Shown here one piece after another: positions 46,658 to 55,221 of a stretch of DNA of 62,000 bases; the stretch's first letter is position 1; the number at the start of each line of letters is the position of its first letter. A program made the position numbers and the translations under genes. Origin of the DNA: Chrysomallon squamiferum (taxonomy: Eukaryota; Mollusca; Gastropoda; Neomphalida; Peltospiridae); the NCBI GenBank assembly GCA_012295275.1, contig CM022669.1, positions 17,752,672 to 17,814,671 on the forward strand, written 5' to 3'. Under the pieces are notes generated by a model. The model was not told where the DNA came from. It was given only the letters and a program-made list of their open reading frames with translations, and ran no database searches.

Positions 46658-49141
46658 GCACACATACACATACACACAGATATTCGTACCCAATGCACTT
46701 ACACAGTTGCTAGCAGTGTTAAGTGATTCAAACTGCGTATCCACGAAATTCATCAAAAATGAATCATTCTTAATAATGCTAACTTAAAATGTTCAGTTTG
46801 TATATATGTTTTTATTGATATGTAGAAATTTCCAGAATACATTTTCTGTACTTCCATGTTACTGTTCGTTGATTATTTGTTTCAGGAACGGATAAATAAC
46901 TGTAAACAAAACGTATCCTCAGTCTTTTGTGTGTATTTTTACCACCCACTTTAATTTAAAATAATAATAATAATAATAATTTATTATTATTATCATTATT
47001 AATATTATTAGTAGTAGTACTAGTAGTAGTAGTTGTAGTAGTAGTAATGGTAGTGGTAGTATTTTAAATTCTATATACCAAATGACATCATGATGAAAGA
47101 GGGAAATCTCGTTCGTTTTTTTTATTTTAATCGTTATTCTTTATTAGTAGACTGAATACAAGCGATAAATAAAACAATTACTTGGAACAACACATAATAT
47201 TTTAAATCAGTTTGTTCATAGTACAACGTAGACTCTGACACTGACCGCAACCACATTCCTATAGTTATAGTAACAGTAACTATAAAAACAACAACAACAA
47301 TTATTATTATTGTTATGAAGATTATATTAATATTACTGAGATTTCCCTCTTTCATCATGATGTCATTTGGTATATAGAATTTAAAATACTACTACTACTA
47401 CTTCTACAACTAATAATAATAATAATAATAATAATTATAATTACTACCCTTTGAACTACAGTTCATGGGTTGGTCTATGTAAAAAATCCCTTCCAGCTAT
47501 TGGAAAAGAAAAACCTGTCAAATGGCAGAAGCCAGAAGCCGGTTTCTTCTCGCTTTATGTGTAATGTTCTTAACAATAATATGTATGAGGTTTTAATAGT
47601 CAAAAATGTGATGAGTGAGTTTAGTTAAATAAGCTGTTTAATTCTTCGTATCTTACCTAAAGAATTCATCCATGTTGGAGAAAGCGTGTTTGGTTAGAGG
47701 TTCAGCTTCCAGTGGGACGTTTCCCCTAGCAACGCAGTCCGTGTTGTTGAAGTAGATGATATGGTAAAACCAAATATTCACTGCCAAGTTTCGTTCTCCC
47801 GCGGAATTTACCTGATGAAACCAGCTGGACAGAGGAAGAAAGCAAAATGAAAAAAAAAATGTGATTTAATAAAAGTTTGAATTGGTCAGTGCGGAATATC
47901 ATATTGGTTTTATAATTTATAATTTATTTTATTTTATTTTATTTTATTTTATTTTATTTATTTATTTATTCATTCATTCATTCATTCATTCATTCATTCA
48001 TTCATTTATTTCATTCATTTATTTATTTATTTATTTATTTTATTTATTTTATTTTATTTATTTATTTATTTTATTTTATTTTATTTTATTTTATTTATTT
48101 ATTTATTTTTTAGTTTTTAAAATATTATACAAAATCGGTGAACTTCATAATAAATTATTGATATACTACACAGTCAACTCTAGATACAAGTTTTTGGTCA
48201 ATTACACATATAACGTTATTGGGCAACTATTTATAAACATCGGGCTATTACCCAAAATACGTTATCGGTCAAATACATATTTAATTTATTAGTCAAATAA
48301 ACACACGTAAATTATTGGTCAATTACAAATACAAGTCATCGGTCAATAACATATAAATTATACATTATTGGTCAACTTTAAGTTATAGGTCAACCACACA
48401 TATAAGACATGGGTCAATTACATATATATACGTTATCATACTTGCTGGGAATAAATAGGCAGTCTCCTTTTTCCATGTGTGCCGAGTACCAGGAAATGTC
48501 CTGGAATTCTGGGAAGGCGTGCATGTCAACCTTGTCGACGTCAGCTGTACTGTAGGAAGTACCTTCCATCCAGCCACGTGCTGTGACTAGGTCAGCCTGA
48601 GACTGAAAACATTTCAAACATTGCATCAGAATGTGTGTCTCTGTGTGTGTGTGTGTGTGTGGCCGTTTGGTTAACGCATGCGTGTGCTGTGTTTAGTATA
48701 CTGTCATCCGACAGTTGTTAAAGTGTAGATGCTGTGGACATAAGTTATTCCTTAGCAGAGGAGTTCGGCTCAGTACAATAAATATTTGATTCAACGATAT
48801 TTTAATACTAACGATTATTAGTATACTGCTATTAGTTATGTCGCGATTTTGTGGTCAGGAAAGACTCGGTATTGTGAGCTCGATTGTGGAGATACATGCG
48901 GTGTGTTAGTGTGTGTACGTGTGTGTGTACGTGTGTGCATGTGTGTGTTTGCATATGTGTGTGGACGTACGTAAGTGTATGTATGTATGAATATATTTTG
49001 CATGTATCAACAGTAAACAAAGAATTATATACAGACAGTCAGACAGACATGCCATCCATACACACCTTCATAGAACTACATATAATAATATATAACAGCC
49101 AGTTACACACACAGACAAACGTATACACACACACAGACAAA

Positions 49142-49193
<52 letters not shown>

Positions 49194-49560
49194 TATACAT
49201 ATTTATATGGTCAAAGACACATGTAAGTTTTTGCCATGCGTGTACATGCATAACTATATCTTTCTCTGTGTATATATGTATACCTTATTGTTGACTCAAC
49301 CAAAAATATTACACATACGTGGTCTTGAAATTAAATTACAGTGTACTAACCGGGCTAATAAAAATAAAATCTTTTGTTCCATCCAGCAGACAGTTAATGT
49401 TATCAAACTCGTCAGAGTGTAAGACAGACCTCGTTCCTCCACTGCTGAACCAAGCGATCGCTCCGAAAATATTCTTCTGAAAACCTCCACACACCAGGCA
49501 CCTCGGTAAATAGATGTCCTCTAAATAAATAAATAAATAACAATAACAAACAACAACAAT

Positions 49561-49612
<52 letters not shown>

Positions 49613-50797
49613 TAAATTAATTAATTAATTAATAGAAATAACAACAGCAATAATAGTAACAATATCAACAACAACAACAATAATAAACAGTTAAAAAATA
49701 TACATTTAATAATAATAAATAAATAAATAAATAATACGTGTGTGTCAGAGAGAAAGGGAGTGAGACTGTCTGTCTGTACATGTTTATACGATAATAACAA
49801 TCAGATAACAGAATTAACTTCAGTAAATGAAAAAACAAAAAAAAAAAACGAATCTACAAATAATAGCATGAATCAATCAACAAATTAAATCCTGTTAGAT
49901 TTACACTTGTGTTTTACTCAGTAAAATTATCTAGAATTCTGATTTCAAACAATAGAAGGCCACATAAACTTTCATTGAGAAACGGGTTTTAAAATAATTT
50001 GACTGGTGAGGCAGCTCGTTCATACTAGATGAAACGATTCGCATTAACCCTAAGGCTGACTTGGTTGAAGCTTAGGGGCCCGTTATTAAATGTTAACCCT
50101 ATGTATACGGCAAACGCTGTATGCGCGTCACTGAAATCAGTTTATCGGAAACCTCTTTGATACGAGAGACGTTAAGGATGCGTTAAATTATATACCGGTA
50201 TTTTTGTATTGCTTTGCTTTCTGCCTAATTACACGTTGTCTGAAAAGATGATATTATTTTCTTTGTTATTCCATTAATTACTTCATTTGTAAAATTATTG
50301 TAATAAACTGTACGAAAGGAGAGCGTGAAATTCGCGGAAAGGGCGTTGGGGAAATGTCGAAGGGCCCCACAAAAAGCTCAAAGCCTTAGGGCCCTGTTAT
50401 GTTGTAATACGACACTGGATGGAACCATAACATATTCTGAATTTTTAACTAACCTTTCATTTCTGACGACAAATTTTGCACCATGTAAATATCAGTAGTT
50501 TTGTAAAGTTTGAGAAAATCCTTCAGCGTAATTTCTTCCATTCCCAGATTCCTGTCTTCCTTCTTTCCTTCTTCCACATCAACTAGAATATCACCGAATT
50601 TCTCTCTGGGGAAAAAAATATAATAAAATGACACACACACATACATAGATACATACATACATACATACATACATACATACACACACACATACATACATAC
50701 ATACATACATACATACATACACATACATACATACATACATACATACATACATAAACACACATACATACATACATAGATACATACATACATACATACA

Positions 50798-50876
<79 letters not shown>

Positions 50877-52527
50877 CAATAAACAAACATTGATTAATTA
50901 ATAATTGAGAGTATCATTAAATAAAATACATTCTAAAATCAGTTATTTGCTTATTATTATTATTATTTGTTGTTGTTGTTATTATTAGTAGTATTATTTG
51001 TTATTGTAGTTGTTGTTGTTTTTATTATTATTTTTATTTGTTGTTGTTATAATTGTTCTCGTATCGCTTGTTTGTTAGTTATAAATCGTGTAAGAGTTTT
51101 TCTGTAACATCTGTTGTTTTTGTCTAGTGAGAGCAGATAACATCCGGGACAAAAAAAAAAAAAGAAAAAAAAAAGGAATAATAATAATAAAAAAAAGAAG
51201 AAAAAAAATAAATAAATAAATAAATAAATAAAATAAAATGGATTCAAAATTACAATAAATTAATGAACTGTAAAAAGAGCATTTACTTAACGAGATGTAC
51301 GGATGTCAAAAGTTTTAGTTTAGTTTAGTTCAGTTTTGTTTTTGTTTTGTTTTTTTGGTTTATATATATATTATATTATTATTATTATTATTATTATTAT
51401 ATTTATTTATTTATGATTTTGTTCTGTACTTTTGTATTTTATTTTATTTTTGTTTTTTTTTTTTTTATTTTATTTTACTTTACTTTACTTTATCATTATC
51501 ATTTATTATTATCATTCTCATATTATTAACGAGAATAACAAATTCAGAACTGCAATCTGTGAGCACTAAAACAAAAAACTGTCCAACGAATGGAAGCATA
51601 ATCAAAATAAATTTTCTTATATAAATGACTCATCCTTATCATCAAAATTATATCCTTAAATTATTTATGATTAGTTATCTTTCTAAATGATGACATTCTG
51701 CTCAAATTCATATCTGTATCATAACTATTTAAAATTATTTCCAGGCGATGTCATAATAATACTTGTACTTAAAATTAAGTCTGCGTCAAAAATGATTTCA
51801 GCATGCTCAACATTATTTCCGTAACAGATTGACGTAAAGGTTTTTACTCAAAATAAATTCGACATACCCCAGATAGTCAACATGCTCAAAATTATTTCCG
51901 TAACAGAATGACGTAAACATTTTTACTAAAAATAAATTCGACATACCCCAGATAGTGAACATGCTCAAAATTATTTCTGTAACAGATTGACGTAAACATT
52001 TTCATTCAAAATAAATTCGACATACCCCAGATAGTCAACATGCTCAAAATTATTTCCGTAACAGAATGACGTAAAAATCAAAATAAATTCGACATACCCC
52101 AGATAGTGAACATGCTCAAAATTATTTCTGTAACAGAATGACGTAAACGTTTTTACTCAAGATAAATTCGACATACCCCAGATAGTGAACATGCTCAAAA
52201 TTATTTCTGTAACAGAATGACGTAAACATTTTCACTCAAAATAAATTCGACATACCCCAGATAGTCATCCGTCCACAACGTATAGGCAGGAAGCTTCGTC
52301 CGTGTAAGAACATTTCTAAACAAGACGGGTTGTCCACGATCCACATACCTGCGAAAAAATTCTGGAGGGTCGGGGAAATCGTCCAGCGTGGGGATAGCTC
52401 CAACAGGGGGAGCATGCGCACCTAGTGGTTGCAAATGTCCCGGGGGGTCGCCACTACTGCTAACAATCGAATTGAAAAAGCACAAAAGGAAAAATAGTAC
52501 TAATTCTGACGACGTCCTATCATCCAT
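45577..52527 (-). CDS. ER-type JmjC (cupin-8) oxygenase with EF-hand, seven exons
   Basis: Seven exons join in frame through GT/AG junctions: 52527-52256, 50605-50454, 49520-49351, 48602-48442, 47824-47657, 46473-46371 and 45786-45577, giving 1236 nt and 411 residues. Residues about 7-25 are hydrophobic and look like a signal peptide. The JmjC core carries HSD (His176, Asp178), Lys191 thirteen residues after the Asp as in the 2-oxoglutarate-binding lysine of FIH, and His255 in NWFHQV, followed by ERNLAVNIWF. This is the Fe(II)/2-oxoglutarate site of JmjC hydroxylases with normal spacing. Residues 348-359 form a canonical EF-hand loop (D-x-D-x-N-x-N-x-S-x-x-E). The protein ends KEEL, a KDEL-like retrieval signal. 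Inference: an ER-lumenal, calcium-binding protein hydroxylase. The substrate is unknown. JMJD8 and JMJD7-type proteins are the nearest named relatives that come to mind, but orthology is not established. The gene diverges from the H1 gene. Confidence 0.88.
45790..46034. repeat. (AAT)n-rich tract in JmjC intron 6
   Basis: (AAT)n, then AAC, AAT and AAG mixtures, ending in (AAAT)n. Its left edge abuts the exon-7 acceptor, so on the gene strand this U-rich repeat supplies the pre-acceptor tract. Confidence 0.92.
46371..46473 (-). CDS. JmjC gene exon 6 (linker before EF-hand)
   Basis: The acceptor is TTACAG|AACAATG, which directly follows an (ATT)n tract read on this strand. The donor is ATGAAG|GTACTC. 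It codes residues 309-342, including LPDQRLISKEDIFYAW, which resembles the helix-rich stretches next to EF-hands. It leaves in phase 0, as exon 7 requires. Confidence 0.82.
46478..46682. repeat. (AAT)n and (CA)n microsatellites in JmjC intron 5
   Basis: (AAT)n at 46478-46521 ends four bases from the exon-6 acceptor; (CA)n spans about 46626-46678. Confidence 0.9.
47059..47389. mobile_element. foldback element with 52-bp identical inverted arms
   Basis: 47059-47110 and 47338-47389 are exact reverse complements over 52 bp. The arms continue outward imperfectly into (TAG)n/(CTA)n and then (AAT)n tracts, so the whole palindromic unit is about 46960-47440. The 227-bp loop holds no recognisable protein. 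It lies in intron 5 of the JmjC gene. It resembles a foldback/MITE-like non-autonomous element; no family is assigned. Confidence 0.75.
47657..47824 (-). CDS. JmjC gene exon 5 (distal iron-binding histidine)
   Basis: The acceptor is CTGTCCAG|CTGG and the donor TTTAG|GTAAG. The split codon gives Asn252, then WFHQVNSAGERNLAVNIWFY, with His255 as the third Fe ligand, 77 residues after Asp178. An N-glycosylation sequon (NNT, 278-280) fits a secretory-pathway protein. Confidence 0.9.
47926..48115. repeat. (ATTTT)n / (ATTC)n / (ATTT)n compound microsatellite
   Basis: Alternating tracts of ATTTT, ATTC and ATTT units in intron 4 of the JmjC gene. It adds low-complexity ORFs but no gene. Confidence 0.9.
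48170..48441 (-). repeat. degenerate ~25-30-bp minisatellite at intron-4 donor
   Basis: A diverged tandem array with a core like TTATTGGTCAATTACACATA; 'GGTCAA' recurs about every 25-30 bp across 48195-48420. It runs up to the exon-4 donor at 48441. Confidence 0.75.
48442..48602 (-). CDS. JmjC gene exon 4
   Basis: The acceptor TTTTCAG|TCTCAG and donor AGCAA|GTATGATAA bound residues 199-251 and part of 252. The end of the exon codes HMEKGDCLFIPS, the strand that leads into the distal iron-binding histidine (compare 'GD.L.IP..W.H' in the family). A degenerate minisatellite begins within the donor-proximal intron. Confidence 0.88.
48640..49200. repeat. (GT)n/(CA)n microsatellites in JmjC intron 3
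   Basis: Short GT runs near 48640 and 48900-48970, and (AC)n at about 49145-49190. No coding signal besides the flanking exons. Confidence 0.85.
49351..49520 (-). CDS. JmjC gene exon 3 (HxD iron-binding motif)
   Basis: It codes residues 142-198, including FGAIAWFSSGGTRSVLHSDE with His176 and Asp178 of the Fe(II) site and Lys191 in DGTKDFIFISP, the expected 2-oxoglutarate-contacting lysine. The acceptor is an AG that ends an (ATTT)n tract; the donor is CCCG|GTTAGT. Confidence 0.9.
49522..49740. repeat. (AAAT)n and (AAT)n tracts in JmjC intron 2
   Basis: (AAAT)n from 49522 directly abuts the exon-3 acceptor, then (AAT)n at about 49563-49610 and further AAT/AAAT runs. Confidence 0.9.
50068..50408. 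mobile_element. possible transposon-derived segment in JmjC intron 2
   Basis: A more GC-rich block with two related direct motifs about 310 bp apart: AAGCTTAGGGGCCCGTTATT at 50068 and AAGCCTTAGGGCCCTGTTAT at 50381. Such 'TTAGGGCCC' segments look like remnants of a repeat family, but no termini or coding region were identified. Confidence 0.35.
50454..50605 (-). CDS. JmjC gene exon 2
   Basis: The acceptor is TTCCCCAG|AGAGAAATTC and the donor AAAG|GTTAGT. The exon enters in phase 2 and leaves in phase 1. It codes the segment around EKFGDILVDVEEGKK and ITLKDFLKLY, the pre-core part of a cupin-8 domain. The split codon from exon 1 restores Gly91. Confidence 0.85.
50632..50873. repeat. (CATA)n-(TA)n compound microsatellite
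   Basis: About 195 bp of CATA units with CA interruptions, followed by about 48 bp of TA. It lies 26 bp upstream of the exon-2 acceptor on the gene strand, and creates long M/Y/V/C ORFs that are not genes. Confidence 0.95.
51802..52266 (-). repeat. 79-bp minisatellite repeating the exon-1 splice donor
   Basis: About six tandem units, period 79 bp (one unit 72 bp). CATGCTCAA recurs at 51802, 51881, 51960, 52039, 52111 and 52190. The 17-bp block with the donor, GACATACCCCAGATAGT on the plus strand, recurs at 51861, 51940, 52019, 52091, 52170 and 52249. The last copy is the real exon-1/intron-1 junction; the other five lie inside intron 1. Units differ at only a few bases, so the array is young or homogenised. 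Confidence 0.92.
51830..52225. promoter_or_regulatory. six CRE-like TGACGTAA sites in intron 1
   Basis: TGACGTAA (TTACGTCA on the gene strand) occurs once in each minisatellite unit, at 51830, 51909, 51988, 52067, 52139 and 52218. It matches the CREB/ATF half-and-variant consensus. The array lies 300-700 bp inside the gene, where an intronic enhancer would be plausible. The function is inferred from motif repetition only. Confidence 0.4.
52256..52527 (-). CDS. JmjC gene exon 1 (signal peptide, N-terminal cupin-8 region)
   Basis: It codes residues 1-90 plus two bases of codon 91. The start ATG precedes the hydrophobic run LVLFFLLCFFNSIV, a proline-rich linker and the PEFFRRYVDRGQPVLFRNVL segment typical of the start of cupin-8 domains. 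The donor reads CTGGG|GTATGT, and the same donor recurs in tandem in the adjacent intron. A signal peptide directly after the ATG supports this start. Confidence 0.85.
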
Positions 52528-52740
52528 TGGAAACGAACACGATAAAAGTTGTCGTTACCGCGATGAATATAAACTTTTCTACGTTCAGCTCAAAACGTTT
52601 CGAGCATAAATCCTAAGTTGTGTTTTGAGCTGCAATTGTTGCAGTGTACGTCGTGGTGCCCGTCACGTGCTGCCGCAGCTGGGAGCAGTTAGGTGTCGTT
52701 TTGTTGTGACAGCAGGAACAGGTAAGATGATTTTAGGAAA
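52528..52740. promoter_or_regulatory. putative divergent promoter region upstream of JmjC gene
   Basis: Sequence richer in C, G and CpG than its surroundings, directly upstream of the JmjC start, with an E-box CACGTG at 52664-52669. On the plus strand a strong donor, AACAG|GTAAGATG, occurs at 52721/52722, which could end a noncoding exon transcribed toward H1. No TATA box was seen. This is inferred from position and composition. Confidence 0.4.
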
Positions 52741-52921
52741 TGATGTTAATTATCTGTAATGTCGAGCAAACACGTTCGATAGCAGATAACATTTTTTATC
52801 ATTTACTTGCATTAACATAATAATAATAATAACAACCACAGATGGCAGTACTGAATGACAGATAATTATGACGGTCCTTTTCTCCAGCTTGGTTTTATTT
52901 TATTTGTTTTAATTTGTTTTC

Positions 52922-52952
<31 letters not shown>

Positions 52953-53001
52953 TATATATATATTATAAATTAAAAAAAAAAAATTCTTCATTTTTTAAAA
53001 G

Positions 53002-53048
<47 letters not shown>

Positions 53049-53613
53049 GTTTTTTTTTTTTTTTTTTTTTTAAAGTTTCGATTAAAAACATAATAACTCT
53101 GTCGAGACAAGAACATTGGATGTTAAAATCGCCAGACGCTGATTAACCAATCAAACGAAATTCTCTTAATACTAACAGCGGTTTCAGCTTGTTCAGGATT
53201 TCACACTCCGCCTTTATTACAAGCTCTCCTGTCTGCGAAATACATAAAAACAAAACGAAATAGGACGTGCGGTCTATTTGCACAATAAAATAAATATCAA
53301 TGTTTAACACGTATATCTGGTAGCGAACATGATTGTATTTAATCTTAAAAAAGTACTAAATAGAGTTATTGCCCCTGATATCACGGCGTGTTTCAGTAAG
53401 GTAATTAAATGACCATATTTAACACAAGTTTACATCAATGGTGTAATAGAATTAGCGTAATATATATATCATTGTTGTTTTATTTCTTTATTTCCTGGAG
53501 AATTTTGTCTCTTTATTCGTTTATACATCAGTGTTTCCTTTAACATTTATTTAATTTACTCTTTTTTTTTCTTTTTTTTTAAATCCAGTTATTAACAATG
53601 TTTTTTATATCTG

Positions 53614-53664
<51 letters not shown>

Positions 53665-54395
53665 GAAAGAATAATGTTGATAATAATAATTTTTATTATT
53701 AAAAAAAAAAAAATGATAATAATAAATTAATTAATGAAAATAAATAAAGTAAAATAAATAAAATATAATATAATATAATATAATAATAATAAAATTTAAA
53801 AAAAACTAAATAAATAAATACGAATAAGAATGAATTTTGGTAGGTAACGAAACATGCTAATAAGTGTGTACATTGTTGTGTATGTATATATGTATGTATT
53901 CTTTGTGTGTATTTATTTTACATGTTTCTATATATCATTATATTTGTGCATCTTTGTATATATGTTATCTTTGTATGTATGTATGTATGTCCGTATTATG
54001 TGTGCGTGTATACGCACGTTTTATGATTATTATTATTATTATTAATATTATTATTATTATTATTATTATTATTACACCGCGATTTAATTTTGAGCAGAAC
54101 GAGGACAATGAAAACAAGCTCATTAAATTTAATAAAAATATCTCTTTTAACTCAGTTTTACAATTTAAAATATATTATTTGCAATAAAATACTAAAAAGA
54201 ACTTCAAATAAAAAATAAATAATTGTAATAAAAATAACATTTTCAGTCCATGAATTGAACAATATTATTAACACAATTTAAAAATAAATAAACAAATAAC
54301 AACAACAATAATACACGTTCGCAGTGTTTTGCCCGTTTTACAACATGATGTAATAATTATTCAATGCAGTATGACCTTTGACCGTAAAAATTATA
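52740..54395. other. intergenic region between JmjC and H1 genes
   Basis: Mostly simple sequence: poly-T at about 52921-52950, (ATT)n 53005-53045, poly-T 53050-53071, (AC)n 53617-53652 followed by TA, AT-rich tracts to 53830, (TATG)-type repeats 53880-53990 and (ATT)n about 54026-54075. No exon recognised. Confidence 0.8.
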
Positions 54396-54399
54396 CTAA

Positions 54400-54407
54400 T
54401 GACGTCA
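54400..54407. promoter_or_regulatory. CRE palindrome in H1 promoter
   Basis: A perfect TGACGTCA, 14 bases upstream of the TATA-like box and 126 bases before the H1 start codon. The position fits a proximal promoter element bound by CREB/ATF factors. Confidence 0.6.
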
Positions 54408-54420
54408 GCGCATTTCCCCC

Positions 54421-54427
54421 ATAAATA
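54421..54427 (+). promoter_or_regulatory. TATA-like box of H1 gene
   Basis: ATAAATA, 106 bases before the ATG. Initiation would fall near 54450, in the pyrimidine-rich TTGTTCTTTCTTTTT. Confidence 0.5.
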
Positions 54428-54532
54428 TTCGTGCAGCACGTGTCGAGCTTGTTCTTTCTTTTTCGATTCAGTCGAGACGTTACCGGAGTAGTGCTCGTGC
54501 CAAAAAACAGAAAAAAAAAAAAATATTGAGCC

Positions 54533-55156
54533 ATGGCCACCAAAGTTGTAACGGCGCATCCCAAATATCTGGATATGACACAAGCAGCCATAAACAGTTT
54601 AGGAGAGAAGGGTGGTTCATCAAGACAGGCCATCCTGAGGTACATTTTGGAAAATTTTGATATAGTAGCAAACGAAAAAGTTGTCAACAGTCACCTGAAA
54701 ATGGCGCTAAGACGAGGGGTGGAAAATGGCGATTTAAAACAATCGAAAGGAACGGGCGCGTCAGGTTCATTTAAAATTGGCGAAGCAGCCAAGCTGAAGG
54801 AAAAAGTAGCAGCGAAATTGAAAGTGGATAAAGCGAAGGCTGAAAAGAAGTCGAAAACGGAAAAGAAAACGAAAGAAAAAAAGCCCGCCAAATCTGAAGA
54901 CAAAACAAAGAGTACGAAAAGTTCGGTGAAAAAGCCTGCATCTAAGTTGGTTAAGCCGAAACCAGAAAGCGAAGATAAGACGCCAAAGAAGAAGAAGAGT
55001 GTCACCATCTCAAAAGTCAAATCGGTGGTAAAGACGACGCCCAGCGCGGCGAGCAAGACGAAGAAGCCAGTTGCGGAGAAATCGCAAAAGAAAAAGGCCG
55101 CCATTAAGAAACCGAAAACTCCAAAGAAAACGCCGAAGAAGGTTGTCAAGAAATAA
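54533..55156 (+). CDS. H1: linker histone H1, replication-independent type
   Basis: A 207-residue, uninterrupted reading frame with a good start context (GAGCCATGG). Residues 9-84 form the winged-helix globular domain: HPKYLDMTQAAI, GGSSRQAILRYI, HLKMALRRGVENGDLKQ and the diagnostic KGTGASGSFKI near its end. Residues 85-207 are a lysine/alanine/proline tail with three TPKK motifs that bind linker DNA and are typical kinase sites. The protein compacts nucleosome arrays in the nucleus. After the stop there is AATAAA but no histone stem-loop, and no core histone genes lie nearby. That pattern is known for replacement H1 genes (H1.0/H5 or H1-delta-like) rather than S-phase cluster genes. The long antisense frame is only its mirror. 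Confidence 0.95.
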   Translation: MATKVVTAHPKYLDMTQAAINSLGEKGGSSRQAILRYILENFDIVANEKVVNSHLKMALRRGVENGDLKQSKGTGASGSFKIGEAAKLKEKVAAKLKVDKAKAEKKSKTEKKTKEKKPAKSEDKTKSTKSSVKKPASKLVKPKPESEDKTPKKKKSVTISKVKSVVKTTPSAASKTKKPVAEKSQKKKAAIKKPKTPKKTPKKVVKK

Positions 55157-55215
55157 GTCGCTTTTAGATACAGTGTTATGAAAAGCTGACGTTTAAAAAG
55201 AAAATTAAGTAGGTG

Positions 55216-55221
55216 AATAAA
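55216..55221 (+). terminator. polyadenylation signal of H1 gene
   Basis: AATAAA, 60 bases after the H1 stop codon. No GGYYYTTYTNARRRCC-type histone hairpin is present between them, which supports a polyadenylated mRNA. Confidence 0.65.

Noticed and set aside
47134-47358. 74-residue hydrophobic frame in the foldback loop
   Set aside because: The Ile/Val run comes from AAT/AAC repeats; no transposase-like motif.
51802-52266. CRISPR-like regular repeat
   Set aside because: The units are contiguous and homologous along their whole 79 bp, without unique spacers, and the context is a eukaryotic gene.
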